The notes under the pieces were generated by a model. It was not told the DNA's origin. It did not search any database and saw only the letters and a program-made list of their open reading frames with translations. Positions 1-5,506 of a stretch of 36,851 nucleotides of DNA are shown here, piece by piece. Each line of letters opens with the position of its first letter. Within the stretch, counting starts at the first letter, position 1. This DNA comes from a virus, in the IMG/VR virus record IMGVR_UViG_3300019935_000007, positions 1 to 36,851 of that record. One strand, 5' to 3'. Both the position numbers and the translations under genes were made by a program.

Positions 1-1
1 C

Positions 2-88
2 CTGTACTTAAACATTGGACAAGACCAGCCTGATTTAATTGTAGGCACAGATTTAGTTTATTTTAAAGGAGATGATAATGGAATATAG
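2..88 (+). CDS. C-terminal end of an unidentified protein (partial)
   Basis: The second reading frame is open from the window edge to a TAG at 86-88, giving about 28 residues ending in YFKGDDNGI. The composition looks protein-like and the other two frames close within 33 bases. The stop lies 11 bases inside the next gene, the kind of overlap seen throughout this genome. Only the tail of the protein is present, so no family can be named. This could still be a chance open frame. Confidence 0.4.
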   Translation: MYLNIGQDQPDLIVGTDLVYFKGDDNGI

Positions 89-308
89 CCAAGAGAATTT
101 TGTAGCGAAGTTTGAAAAGCCAAGTAAAGGAAATGCAAAGAAAAAACTTTCAGACTTGCCAACTGAAACAAGGCCACCGATTAATGAGCAGATTAAATTA
201 GTTGGCATATCAAAAGCTATGAGTGATATTCGAGATACTATAGCGTGCCCTCATTTATCACTGGGTGCAAAGTTGAATAAGATTGAAGGTATAGCTAACA
301 AATTTTAG
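78..308 (+). CDS. Small hypothetical protein, 76 aa
   Basis: An unrecognised 76-residue protein, lysine-rich in its first third (GNAKKKLSDL) and without signal peptide or membrane segment. Two in-frame ATGs exist at 72 and 78. The Shine-Dalgarno AAAGGAG at 65-71 abuts the first but is correctly spaced (6 nt) for the second, so I place the start at 78. It is followed by a hairpin that looks like a terminator read from the opposite strand. Nothing in the sequence reveals a function. Confidence 0.65.
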   Translation: MEYSQENFVAKFEKPSKGNAKKKLSDLPTETRPPINEQIKLVGISKAMSDIRDTIACPHLSLGAKLNKIEGIANKF

Positions 309-318
309 GCGAAAAAAA

Positions 319-341
319 AGCCCGATGTATCAAGTCGGGCT
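319..341 (-). terminator. Rho-independent terminator, minus orientation
   Basis: A 7-bp stem (AGCCCGA at 319-325 with TCGGGCT at 335-341, 9-nt loop) is flanked on its left by eight A residues at 312-319. Read on the minus strand this is a stem followed by an uninterrupted U-run, a textbook intrinsic terminator. On the plus strand only a weak T-run (TCTTT) follows. The surrounding genes are all on the plus strand. Confidence 0.6.
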
Positions 342-415
342 AAGGTCTTTATCAATGAGTGAGCAATGATTTGCTTGCTGTATCAATTAACAATTAATTA
401 AGCAAGGTGAGTGTA

Positions 416-754
416 ATGGAAACTAATCTAAACGGTGGGTTAACAGTATCAGAAGTGGCGAGTAATATACTGGATTTACGTCACGCTGATTACGTCTATG
501 AGTGCGGGATTACTAATGACGGCAAGACTCCTGAAGAAGCTAAGAAAGAATTAAACGAACGAAAGTATAAAGCGCGAAGAACAATCGAAGAGCATAATAT
601 TGCAAAGTCTCTTTTAGATGAATTCGACACGCTTGGAAACGGTGTCAATATGCACGAATCACCGAAAACCAAAGGCAGAAACACGACCGGCAAAGGTGGA
701 TTTCATAAGCCTGGTAATGGCATTTGCTTAGATTTGCCGGGGGTTATCGTATGA
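416..754 (+). CDS. Hypothetical protein, 112 aa
   Basis: An unrecognised soluble protein. The middle is charged and probably helical (PEEAKKELNERKYKARRTIEEHN) and the tail is glycine- and lysine-rich (about residues 85-105). A GTG at 407 is in frame, but AAGGTGAG at 404-411 is well placed for the ATG at 416, which I prefer. CTTGC at 374-378 can pair with GCAAG at 402-406, which touches the ribosome-binding site. The gene ends by ATGA overlap with a tiny membrane protein. Confidence 0.65.
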   Translation: METNLNGGLTVSEVASNILDLRHADYVYECGITNDGKTPEEAKKELNERKYKARRTIEEHNIAKSLLDEFDTLGNGVNMHESPKTKGRNTTGKGGFHKPGNGICLDLPGVIV

Positions 755-885
755 TTATTATGTTGTCACTAATTATGATTGCTATTTGCGTGATAATACT
801 TAGGCAGTCTAACTCAGTTGAGTCTTTGCTGTTGATATTGACAGCGTTAAATCTAACTGATGTTTTAATTAGAATATCTAATTAG
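751..885 (+). CDS. Tiny single-span membrane protein, 44 aa
   Basis: Starts at the ATG overlapping the upstream stop (ATGA at 751-754), so it is probably translationally coupled. The first 17 residues are almost entirely hydrophobic (MIIMLSLIMIAICVIIL), giving one membrane span, followed by a short polar stretch and a second, weaker hydrophobic segment (VESLLLILTAL). No holin, spanin or toxin family can be assigned. A promoter for the following structured region begins one base after its stop. Confidence 0.5.
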   Translation: MIIMLSLIMIAICVIILRQSNSVESLLLILTALNLTDVLIRISN

Positions 886-914
886 TTGCGGTAATTGGTA
901 GGGTTTAGTATAAT
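886..914 (+). promoter_or_regulatory. Sigma70-like promoter
   Basis: A -35 TTGCGG (886-891) is separated by 17 nt from a perfect -10 TATAAT (909-914). It starts immediately after the small membrane gene and points into a gene-free structured region, so its product is probably a noncoding RNA or a long leader of the GIY-YIG gene. The predicted start is near 921. Confidence 0.65.
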
Positions 915-920
915 TAATTG

Positions 921-1087
921 GTAGGTAATTGGTTTTATTTATTGCTTACAGCGGTGTGGAAGTCGCTTGTTAAGGTTAAAGTAATTCGGGTTTATGTGTT
1001 TCGGTCTTTAGTATTCGTGGGTAAAACTTCCACTTATGCTTTAACCTCCCTGAGTTACTAAGGGTCGAATCATATAAGCCCTTTTTT
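921..1087 (+). ncRNA. Candidate structured RNA with interleaved helices and terminator
   Basis: No open frame of note. GTGGAAGT (956-963) is perfectly complementary to ACTTCCAC (1026-1033), and AGGTTAAAG (973-981) to CTTTAACCT (1039-1047). The order A-B-A'-B' means the two helices form a pseudoknot or compete as a switch. A terminator-like hairpin follows (AAGGGT 1060-1065 with GCCCTT 1078-1083, then a T-run to 1087). Together with the promoter at 886-914 this delimits a possible RNA of about 165 nt. It matches no RNA family I know. The order and spacing of the helices do not fit a group I intron core. Confidence 0.45.
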
Positions 1088-1183
1088 GTGTCTGCTGATA
1101 GCAAAGGTTCAAATCCTTTAAAGCTGGCTTAGTGTTATCACTTGCGGTTCAAGTCCGATTCTGGTTACATTCAGCAGGCACAA
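1086..1183 (+). ncRNA. Structured element: 13-bp stem enclosing tRNA T-arm-like hairpin
   Basis: Bases 1086-1098 pair with 1171-1183 over 13 bp with a single G-U. Inside are a 5-bp hairpin with the seven-base loop TTCAAAT (stem 1103-1107/1115-1119), exactly the size and sequence of a tRNA T-arm, and a second hairpin ACTTG/CAAGT (1140-1144/1150-1154) containing GGTTCAAGTCC. The enclosed span is 72 nt, tRNA-sized, but I cannot fold a D-arm or anticodon arm, so it is not called a tRNA. It may be a tRNA-derived or tRNA-mimicking RNA. Confidence 0.4.
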
Positions 1184-1233
1184 CCCTTTCAATATTCCAC
1201 ATACAGAATTAACAATTCGACATCAGTAGTTAA

Positions 1234-1329
1234 ATCAGATCGGCTGATCCGCAAAGAACGATAAGAGGGAGCGACTTTATAACGGCTCATTAATCACGGC
1301 AATGCTTAACCTTGTATCCGTGTCATCGT
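1234..1329 (+). other. Further RNA-structure potential upstream of the GIY-YIG gene
   Basis: ATCAG/CTGAT (1234-1238/1244-1248) forms a short hairpin. ACGAT (1258-1262) can pair with ATCGT (1325-1329), enclosing a nested CACGG/CCGTG stem (1295-1299/1318-1322). No protein is encoded between 886 and 1392, so these helices extend the structured region to nearly 400 nt. The region 1330-1392 shows nothing clear except a weak ribosome-binding site before 1393. Confidence 0.3.
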
Positions 1330-1392
1330 TTGGGAATTAGAGAGTACCATTTTAACTGGTTTAAGTACCAAGAAATGGGAAAGGGTTGAGTT

Positions 1393-1884
1393 ATGTCTAA
1401 AGTAAAATTATCTGAACTAGAAAGCCTTATTGTTAAGCTTCAAAAAATAAAGCTGAACAGTAAAATAAAAGATAAGCACAGAGCATTTGCATCCTCATTG
1501 CTATCTGATTACATGAAGTACAAATCTCTAACGGTAAATCAAAAGTGTGCAGCTTTTAATCTCATAAAGTATGCAAAACCAGTGAGAGTTAGAAAGCCGA
1601 TTGTTAAAAAAGAGTCCTATTACCTTTACGCCATGACCGCTGGAGGTAAGGTTAAAATAGGGTATACATCAAACGTTAAATCCAGAAGAATCCAGATTCA
1701 AACCTCAAACCCCGATAATGTTATTGTTGAGTGGTCAATGAAGTGCGCAACAACAAAGCGTGGAGCTAAGATTCAGGAAAGAAAGCTGCATCGCCTTTGT
1801 GGTGACTTCAGGGTTGGTGGGGAGTGGTTTGAGTATGAAAGCTTGGATCTAGTTAAAAACTTTAAAGTAAAAAATATAGTTTAA
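1393..1884 (+). CDS. GIY-YIG (T5orf172/MUG113-type) endonuclease-like protein
   Basis: 163 residues. The C-terminal half has the family pattern: YYLYAM at 76-81 and KIGYTSN at 88-94 stand for the GIY and YIG strands, with arginines at 98-99, a glutamate at 129 and histidine at 133 in QERKLHRL, and the closing GEWFE at 143-147. The first 70 residues are basic and probably bind DNA. Such proteins are single-domain nucleases or homing endonuclease relatives in phages. The start has a weak GGGTTGAG ribosome site. The gene lies directly downstream of a roughly 400-nt structured noncoding region, which raises the possibility of a mobile RNA-nuclease pair. Confidence 0.8.
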   Translation: MSKVKLSELESLIVKLQKIKLNSKIKDKHRAFASSLLSDYMKYKSLTVNQKCAAFNLIKYAKPVRVRKPIVKKESYYLYAMTAGGKVKIGYTSNVKSRRIQIQTSNPDNVIVEWSMKCATTKRGAKIQERKLHRLCGDFRVGGEWFEYESLDLVKNFKVKNIV

Positions 1885-1920
1885 CCTAAATTCACCAAAG
1901 TCATAATAAGAAGGTATAAA

Positions 1921-2226
1921 ATGAGTTATACATGCCATAAATGTAAAGCCGTACATGAATACGATGAGATAAACGGGATTGAGCCAAATGTGTATGAATA
2001 CCGTGGCGCTTACGCTTGTGAAGAATGCTTTGACGACGTGATTAAAATGCGAGACAGAGAGCGCAATGAGGTTATGAATATTGAGCATAATAAGACGAAG
2101 GTATTTAAAGGGCTTGATATGACAGATAGCGTGATCGGAAAGGCTAACAACAAGCTTCTAAAGCGACACAAGGAGATTGCAAGCAAGGAATCAAATCAGC
2201 TTAAGCGTTATGAAAATAAAAAATAA
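1921..2226 (+). CDS. Zinc-ribbon-like small protein, 101 aa
   Basis: Two cysteine pairs, CHKC at 5-8 and CEEC at 33-36, form a probable zinc ribbon in the first 40 residues. The rest is a charged, helical, lysine-rich tail (KLLKRHKEIASKE). AAGGT at 1912-1916 serves as ribosome-binding site. It follows the nuclease gene by 36 nt and is probably co-transcribed. Family and function are unknown. Confidence 0.65.
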   Translation: MSYTCHKCKAVHEYDEINGIEPNVYEYRGAYACEECFDDVIKMRDRERNEVMNIEHNKTKVFKGLDMTDSVIGKANNKLLKRHKEIASKESNQLKRYENKK

Positions 2227-2239
2227 GAAGGGTAACAGA

Positions 2240-2428
2240 ATGAATAGCATAAATTTATGTAATTGTGATACTTGCGCTCCATATGCACCTCAAGGTATAT
2301 GTGCACCAATGATGCCAATTGGCTGGTGTGTTAAGTGTGGAAAGCCTGAAAATCAAGAGCAGTTAGACAAACTTAACAGTGAAGTTCAAAAAGAAATAAG
2401 AGTACATCAAGTGCTTAATGATTTGTGA
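2240..2428 (+). CDS. Cysteine-rich small protein, 62 aa
   Basis: Cysteines at 7, 9, 12, 21, 30 and 33 lie in the first 33 residues, with a final CVKCGKP knuckle, which suggests metal binding. The last 25 residues look helical. An in-frame ATG further upstream lies inside the preceding gene; GAAGGG at 2228-2233 supports the start at 2240. The stop codon overlaps the left half of a CRP-like site that begins the next transcription unit. Function unknown. Confidence 0.6.
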   Translation: MNSINLCNCDTCAPYAPQGICAPMMPIGWCVKCGKPENQEQLDKLNSEVQKEIRVHQVLNDL

Positions 2429-2466
2429 CCAACATCACAGCAACACTAAAGAATAAAAGCTAATAT
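2424..2466 (+). promoter_or_regulatory. CRP-like class II promoter, copy 1
   Basis: TGTGA (2424-2428), N6, TCACA (2435-2439) matches the full CRP consensus half-sites. After G2440 and 19 nt comes a weak -10 (TAATAT at 2461-2466, one base out of register with the other copies). It lies between gene clusters and would serve the gene at 2565. This is the least convincing -10 of the five copies. Confidence 0.5.
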
Positions 2467-2578
2467 GAAGTTAACTAAAGCGCTAGTGATACTAATGATT
2501 AACGTTTCACTAGCGATTATAATAGTGATTGTATCTGTTGAATTTATAAAGTTAGGAGTGAGTTATGGAAGTATCTAA
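2465..2578 (+). CDS. Possible tiny membrane peptide, 37 aa
   Basis: The reading frame encodes one hydrophobic span (ALVILMINVSLAIIIVIVSV) and overlaps the next start by 14 nt. Against it: there is no good ribosome-binding site, and the CRP-like promoter just upstream would start transcription a few bases inside the frame. It could be translated only from a longer read-through transcript. Several similar tiny membrane ORFs occur in this genome, which is why it is listed. Confidence 0.3.
   Translation: MKLTKALVILMINVSLAIIIVIVSVEFIKLGVSYGSI
2481..2515 (+). repeat. 9-bp inverted repeat
   Basis: CGCTAGTGA at 2481-2489 is perfectly repeated in inverse as TCACTAGCG at 2507-2515, with a 17-nt loop. 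It lies just downstream of the CRP-like promoter and 50 nt before the ATG at 2565. It could act as an operator on DNA or a hairpin in the 5' leader. Confidence 0.5.
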
Positions 2579-3374
2579 AGAAAGAATGATTGAGTTAGTT
2601 AAGAATGAGCCAGAGGGTGCTACTAACTGGATGTTTAGTGACTCCTGTGACATTGAAGGTTATATGAAAGATGCTGATGCTTTTTATTCATCAGGGAAGT
2701 GGTGGGTGTACATCGATTATAGTGGTGATGATACCATCAAACTAGACTACTCAGTATTAGAATATAAACAAGTGTCTTGGGATGAATATGATAAAGGAAT
2801 GAGAGAGGCAATGAAGAAGATTGCTTTGATTGTTGGTAAAAAGTTCGCTGTTGATGTTAGTTATCAAGATTTACCGGATCATGTTTCTGAATATGTCAAA
2901 GGGCTGTTTGAGAGAATTGCAAAGCTAACTCCTACTGATGATAAACCAGTATACACAAAAGAAATGCAAGAGGCTGGTGAGTTGCCGCCTGTTGGGGCTC
3001 CTTTTATGTACCTTGCTGATGAGGGAATAAAAAAAGAAGATGGTGGATTTACTTCTGGATATTGGGATGAATCAGTTGTTATAGCCTATAGCGATGGAGG
3101 TCTATTCTGGGTTAGAGGTCACGGAATGCAAGAGGTTCAGACGCACAGAATACAAGAGGTTCAGGCGCACAGAATAAAGCCTATAGACCACCGCACAGAC
3201 CAAGAAAAGCCGATTGATGAAGCTGCTTATGATTTGTATTGCCATTTCACTAACTCTAACGCAGTGGATGCAACATGTATGAGCTCTTACGAGTTTAATA
3301 TGAGCCCGGCATCAAGCAAATGGATAGCCATCGTAGAAAAAACTAACTACCGCAAAGGTGAATCAAATGCTTAA
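2565..3374 (+). CDS. Hypothetical phage protein, 269 aa
   Basis: A soluble acidic protein with tryptophan-rich patches (SSGKWWVYIDY about 42-52; GLFWVRGHGMQEVQ about 179-192). The last 70 residues are a separable segment beginning IKPIDHRTDQEK. A 24-bp tandem duplication in the middle repeats the peptide QEVQ(T/A)HRI. The start has GGAGTGAG six nucleotides upstream. Its own CRP-like promoter and a 9-bp inverted repeat precede it. The 235-aa gene at 28184 is of a similar general type (tryptophan-rich, small modules), but I cannot show homology. Confidence 0.65.
   Translation: MEVSKERMIELVKNEPEGATNWMFSDSCDIEGYMKDADAFYSSGKWWVYIDYSGDDTIKLDYSVLEYKQVSWDEYDKGMREAMKKIALIVGKKFAVDVSYQDLPDHVSEYVKGLFERIAKLTPTDDKPVYTKEMQEAGELPPVGAPFMYLADEGIKKEDGGFTSGYWDESVVIAYSDGGLFWVRGHGMQEVQTHRIQEVQAHRIKPIDHRTDQEKPIDEAAYDLYCHFTNSNAVDATCMSSYEFNMSPASSKWIAIVEKTNYRKGESNA
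3129..3176 (+). repeat. 24-bp tandem duplication inside a gene
   Basis: Bases 3129-3152 and 3153-3176 are identical except one A/G difference (CAGACG versus CAGGCG). The unit is in frame, adding eight residues (QEVQTHRI, then QEVQAHRI). The near identity suggests a recent slippage duplication. Confidence 0.85.
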
Positions 3375-3477
3375 ACTACCAAAATACATAGCACTAACAG
3401 CAATTAGCGGTGCATTAGTTGTTGCATCAATTTTAATTTATAACGCGCATGAAGCGTTTGTTGTGGGGAAAGAGTGA
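3367..3477 (+). CDS. Tiny membrane protein, 36 aa
   Basis: Starts inside the end of the 2565 gene and ends by TGATG overlap with the next. After a short basic start (MLKLPKYI) it has one hydrophobic segment of about 22 residues (ALTAISGALVVASILI) and a short charged tail. GCAAAGGTGAA about 10 nt upstream may act as ribosome site. Function unknown; too small for family assignment. Confidence 0.45.
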   Translation: MLKLPKYIALTAISGALVVASILIYNAHEAFVVGKE

Positions 3478-3932
3478 TGAGATTTAAAAGCAGGAGCTCT
3501 AGCAACGCGGCAAAGAAAATTAAAACAAAAGATTTTGGAGTTGTGACTTACGTAGAGCTCGCGACGGTTTTGAATGTTGGGATTAATAATTTAAGAGATC
3601 GGATTAGCAAGTTTGGTCTTGAAAACGCTATTGATTACTACAAGGAAAATGGTCAGAGGTATAAAAAGAAGGCTGTTTACAAGGGGTTTGTAGTCTTTTA
3701 TCAAGATATGGAGCGACTAACTGGATTACCAAGGTGCAAGCTAGAAAAAATAATAGCTGAAAATGAAAACCTAGATATTACAAATATTATTAATGGTGAG
3801 ATTGATAAATGCAAAAGCAGAACTAGCGCCGCCGGAATTAAAGCTGAACAAAAGAGACTATCAAGAATGGGTGATGGTTCAACTGGTAGTCATTTACTTA
3901 AATGCACTAAAGCGGCTAATTCACCGAAATAA
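3477..3932 (+). CDS. Hypothetical basic protein, 151 aa
   Basis: A lysine/arginine-rich protein beginning MRFKSRSSSNAAKK. Residues 25-45 (VELATVLNVGINNLRDRI) and 78-92 (RLTGLPRCKLEKII) look like two helix-turn-helix-like segments, so DNA binding is plausible. I chose the ATG at 3477, which overlaps the upstream stop and has GGGGAAAGAG before it, over the GTG at 3474. The last 40 residues are low-complexity. An alternative frame also stays open over the end, see the following entry. Confidence 0.6.
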   Translation: MRFKSRSSSNAAKKIKTKDFGVVTYVELATVLNVGINNLRDRISKFGLENAIDYYKENGQRYKKKAVYKGFVVFYQDMERLTGLPRCKLEKIIAENENLDITNIINGEIDKCKSRTSAAGIKAEQKRLSRMGDGSTGSHLLKCTKAANSPK

Positions 3933-4167
3933 TACGGTAAAAGACGGTGTCCTAGCTATGAGTGGTAATCCGAGCCTTAGGGAAGCGAAAGCAATTAGGT
4001 TTACATTGACCTGAATTGACGTAGATACATCGCAATAACCATAGCATCACAAGCATTGTCCTCCTCGATGTGATTGTGACTGTAGCGAGTAACGTAGGCA
4101 TTCCACTGCCGTGATAAGTAGGACGCGCTCGCGTGATATGGATGTTATTTATTTGCTTGTTAATTAA
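3933..4167. other. Gene-poor gap
   Basis: No convincing gene lies here. A second frame overlapping the end of the preceding gene stays open to 4014 but lacks a ribosome-binding site. The stretch contains short inverted repeats, for example ACGCG/CGCGT near 4122-4133, and GTGATTGTGAC near 4069-4080. I cannot assign a function. Confidence 0.4.
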
Positions 4168-4176
4168 TGCTAAAAT
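4168..4176 (+). promoter_or_regulatory. Extended -10 promoter
   Basis: TGCTAAAAT (4168-4176) is an extended -10 element (TGn plus TAAAAT) with no recognisable -35. It lies 28 nt before the first of four overlapping small genes (4204-5086) and ahead of the terminase genes. Confidence 0.5.
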
Positions 4177-4203
4177 GAGATTAACAAAACAAAGGTGACA
4201 GCT

Positions 4204-4377
4204 ATGGGTAATATCTTAACAGGTTTATTGATAATATTTTTCGGCATAGCTGGAATTTTTGTCGTATTCATCTCAAGGAAAAGGGTTGTCAATAAAGATC
4301 CTTGCTTTGATGATTTAGCCAACAAAGTTAACAGTAAAAAACTAGAAGAGGCTGAAGCATATAATGATCATAGATAA
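4204..4377 (+). CDS. Small membrane protein, 57 aa
   Basis: One strong membrane span (ILTGLLIIFFGIAGIFVVFI, residues 4-23) followed by a positively charged SRKRVV stop-transfer segment and an acidic cytoplasmic tail, so the N-terminus is probably outside. The ATG at 4204 has AAAGGTG at 4191-4197; the GTG at 4195 within that site is rejected. It overlaps the following membrane-protein gene by 14 nt, and the two may act together. Function unknown. Confidence 0.65.
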   Translation: MGNILTGLLIIFFGIAGIFVVFISRKRVVNKDPCFDDLANKVNSKKLEEAEAYNDHR

Positions 4378-4774
4378 TGTATTTGAGCTAGTTGTAATTG
4401 GTCTAGCGCTAACTTATTCAAGGGCGTCTAGGCTTTCAGTTATGGTTATCACAAACATTCTTGCCTACTCGATTGTTCAACTTTACCTTGAAAATAAGTT
4501 TGATGTGTACGCTTCACCAGGTTATGAAATTTACTATATGGCTGGTGGAGTTTACTTTTTAATAATGGGAGCGCTGTTTGCAGCGATGAGAGATAAGTAT
4601 TACTCAGTCATTGCATTGGTGCTATTTGTTCAAGCTATCGCGTCGGGTAGTATGATTATAAATGATTCTTTACATACTTGGCACGAAGCTATTAATGATA
4701 AGGCGTTATTTATAGAATGTATTATCGTATGGATATCAACCATAGGCAGACCAAGCAATGGGGAATCTCAATGA
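4364..4774 (+). CDS. Multi-span membrane protein, 136 aa
   Basis: Four hydrophobic stretches can be seen: about 7-17, 27-42, 57-76 (YYMAGGVYFLIMGALFAAM) and 79-98 (YSVIALVLFVQAIASGSMII), plus a weaker one near the end. It is sandwiched between two single-span membrane-protein genes with overlaps on both sides, just ahead of the terminase. A role in membrane remodelling, lysis timing or exclusion of other phages would fit but is not shown; no family recognised. Confidence 0.65.
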   Translation: MIIDNVFELVVIGLALTYSRASRLSVMVITNILAYSIVQLYLENKFDVYASPGYEIYYMAGGVYFLIMGALFAAMRDKYYSVIALVLFVQAIASGSMIINDSLHTWHEAINDKALFIECIIVWISTIGRPSNGESQ

Positions 4775-4995
4775 CAGATACAACGTCATATAGCTTCATC
4801 CTTTTTGGTGCGACAATATCATTTACCTCTAGCGGAGTGGTAAGCGGAATAGGTTTGCTGATTGGTATAGCCGGTATAATTATCGGGCTGCAGCGAAATG
4901 GTGAAATGCGTAGAGCCAGGTTAGAGTCTAAACGTGCAAATGATTTAAAGGAGCGGGAACTAGATGCCAAAGCAAAAGACAGTGAAACGTCGTAA
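4771..4995 (+). CDS. Single-span membrane protein, holin-like, 74 aa
   Basis: The start overlaps the upstream stop (ATGA at 4771-4774) and is preceded by GGGGAA. A long hydrophobic segment (SGVVSGIGLLIGIAGIIIGL, about 19-38) is followed by a highly charged helical tail (MRRARLESKRANDLKERELDAK). This layout resembles class II/III holins such as the HP1 type and also some inner-membrane spanins. A separate holin-like gene exists on the minus strand at 23901-24218, so the role here is uncertain. Confidence 0.6.
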   Translation: MTDTTSYSFILFGATISFTSSGVVSGIGLLIGIAGIIIGLQRNGEMRRARLESKRANDLKERELDAKAKDSETS

Positions 4996-5086
4996 GCCTG
5001 AATACTCTTATGGCGATAAAAGCAATAAAGATAAAAAACCGATGACAATGGATCAAGCTATTGTAGCAATGAAGAAGTCATACTAA
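4964..5086 (+). CDS. Small basic protein, 40 aa
   Basis: Overlaps the end of the holin-like gene by 32 nt. AAGGAG at 4948-4953 is about 10 nt upstream of the ATG. The first half is strongly basic (KQKTVKRRKP, then GDKSNKDKKP) and the last 14 residues form a short helix (TMDQAIVAMKKSY). It sits directly before the small terminase gene. Function unknown. Confidence 0.5.
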   Translation: MPKQKTVKRRKPEYSYGDKSNKDKKPMTMDQAIVAMKKSY

Positions 5087-5114
5087 TTTAAACACCCTCG
5101 AATGAGGACATATT

Positions 5115-5504
5115 ATGTCTGAAGCAAAAAAGAAAGTTGGACGACCAAGCGATTACAGACCTGAGTATTGCGACACGGTAATAGAGCTAATGAAAGACGG
5201 AGCAAGCAAGGCTGAAGTATGTCTTGAGTTAAATTGCTCTTTCCACACATTTATATTATGGCAAGAACAAAACGAAGAATTTCTTCAAGCCGTAAAAAGA
5301 GGTTTACACTTATCTAAGGGTAAGTGGGAGCAAATCGGACGAAAGGCTGCGTTTGGAACGGTTGAAGGGTTTAATGCAACAGCTTGGATTTTTAATATGA
5401 AAAATCGGTTTGGTCGCATGGATGACTTTGGGGAAAAATGGTCAGACAAGCAAGAGTTAGAGCATTCAGGTAGCATAAGTTCAGCTGATGACTGGGCTGA
5501 GTAA
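5115..5504 (+). CDS. terS: Terminase small subunit
   Basis: 129 residues. It begins with GRPSDYRPEYCDTVIELM and continues with an HTH-like region (GASKAEVCLELNCSFHTFILW), the typical N-terminal DNA-binding domain of phage small terminase subunits. This subunit recognises the packaging site and loads the large subunit onto concatemeric DNA. GAGGACAT provides the ribosome site. The stop is 2 nt before the large-subunit start, fixing the pairing. The acidic end (SADDWAE) is common in oligomeric small terminases. Confidence 0.85.
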   Translation: MSEAKKKVGRPSDYRPEYCDTVIELMKDGASKAEVCLELNCSFHTFILWQEQNEEFLQAVKRGLHLSKGKWEQIGRKAAFGTVEGFNATAWIFNMKNRFGRMDDFGEKWSDKQELEHSGSISSADDWAE

Positions 5505-5506
5505 GT

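Noticed and set aside
1086-1183. Functional tRNA gene
   Set aside because: A T-arm-like hairpin is present, but there is no D-arm, anticodon arm or matching acceptor in normal order.
886-1392. Group I intron
   Set aside because: The interleaved helices have the wrong spacing for P3/P7, and no conserved core sequence nor split exon gene can be seen.
3793-4014. 73-codon plus frame overlapping the end of the 3477 gene
   Set aside because: No ribosome-binding site, 140-nt overlap with a better supported gene. A frameshift between the two frames cannot be excluded.
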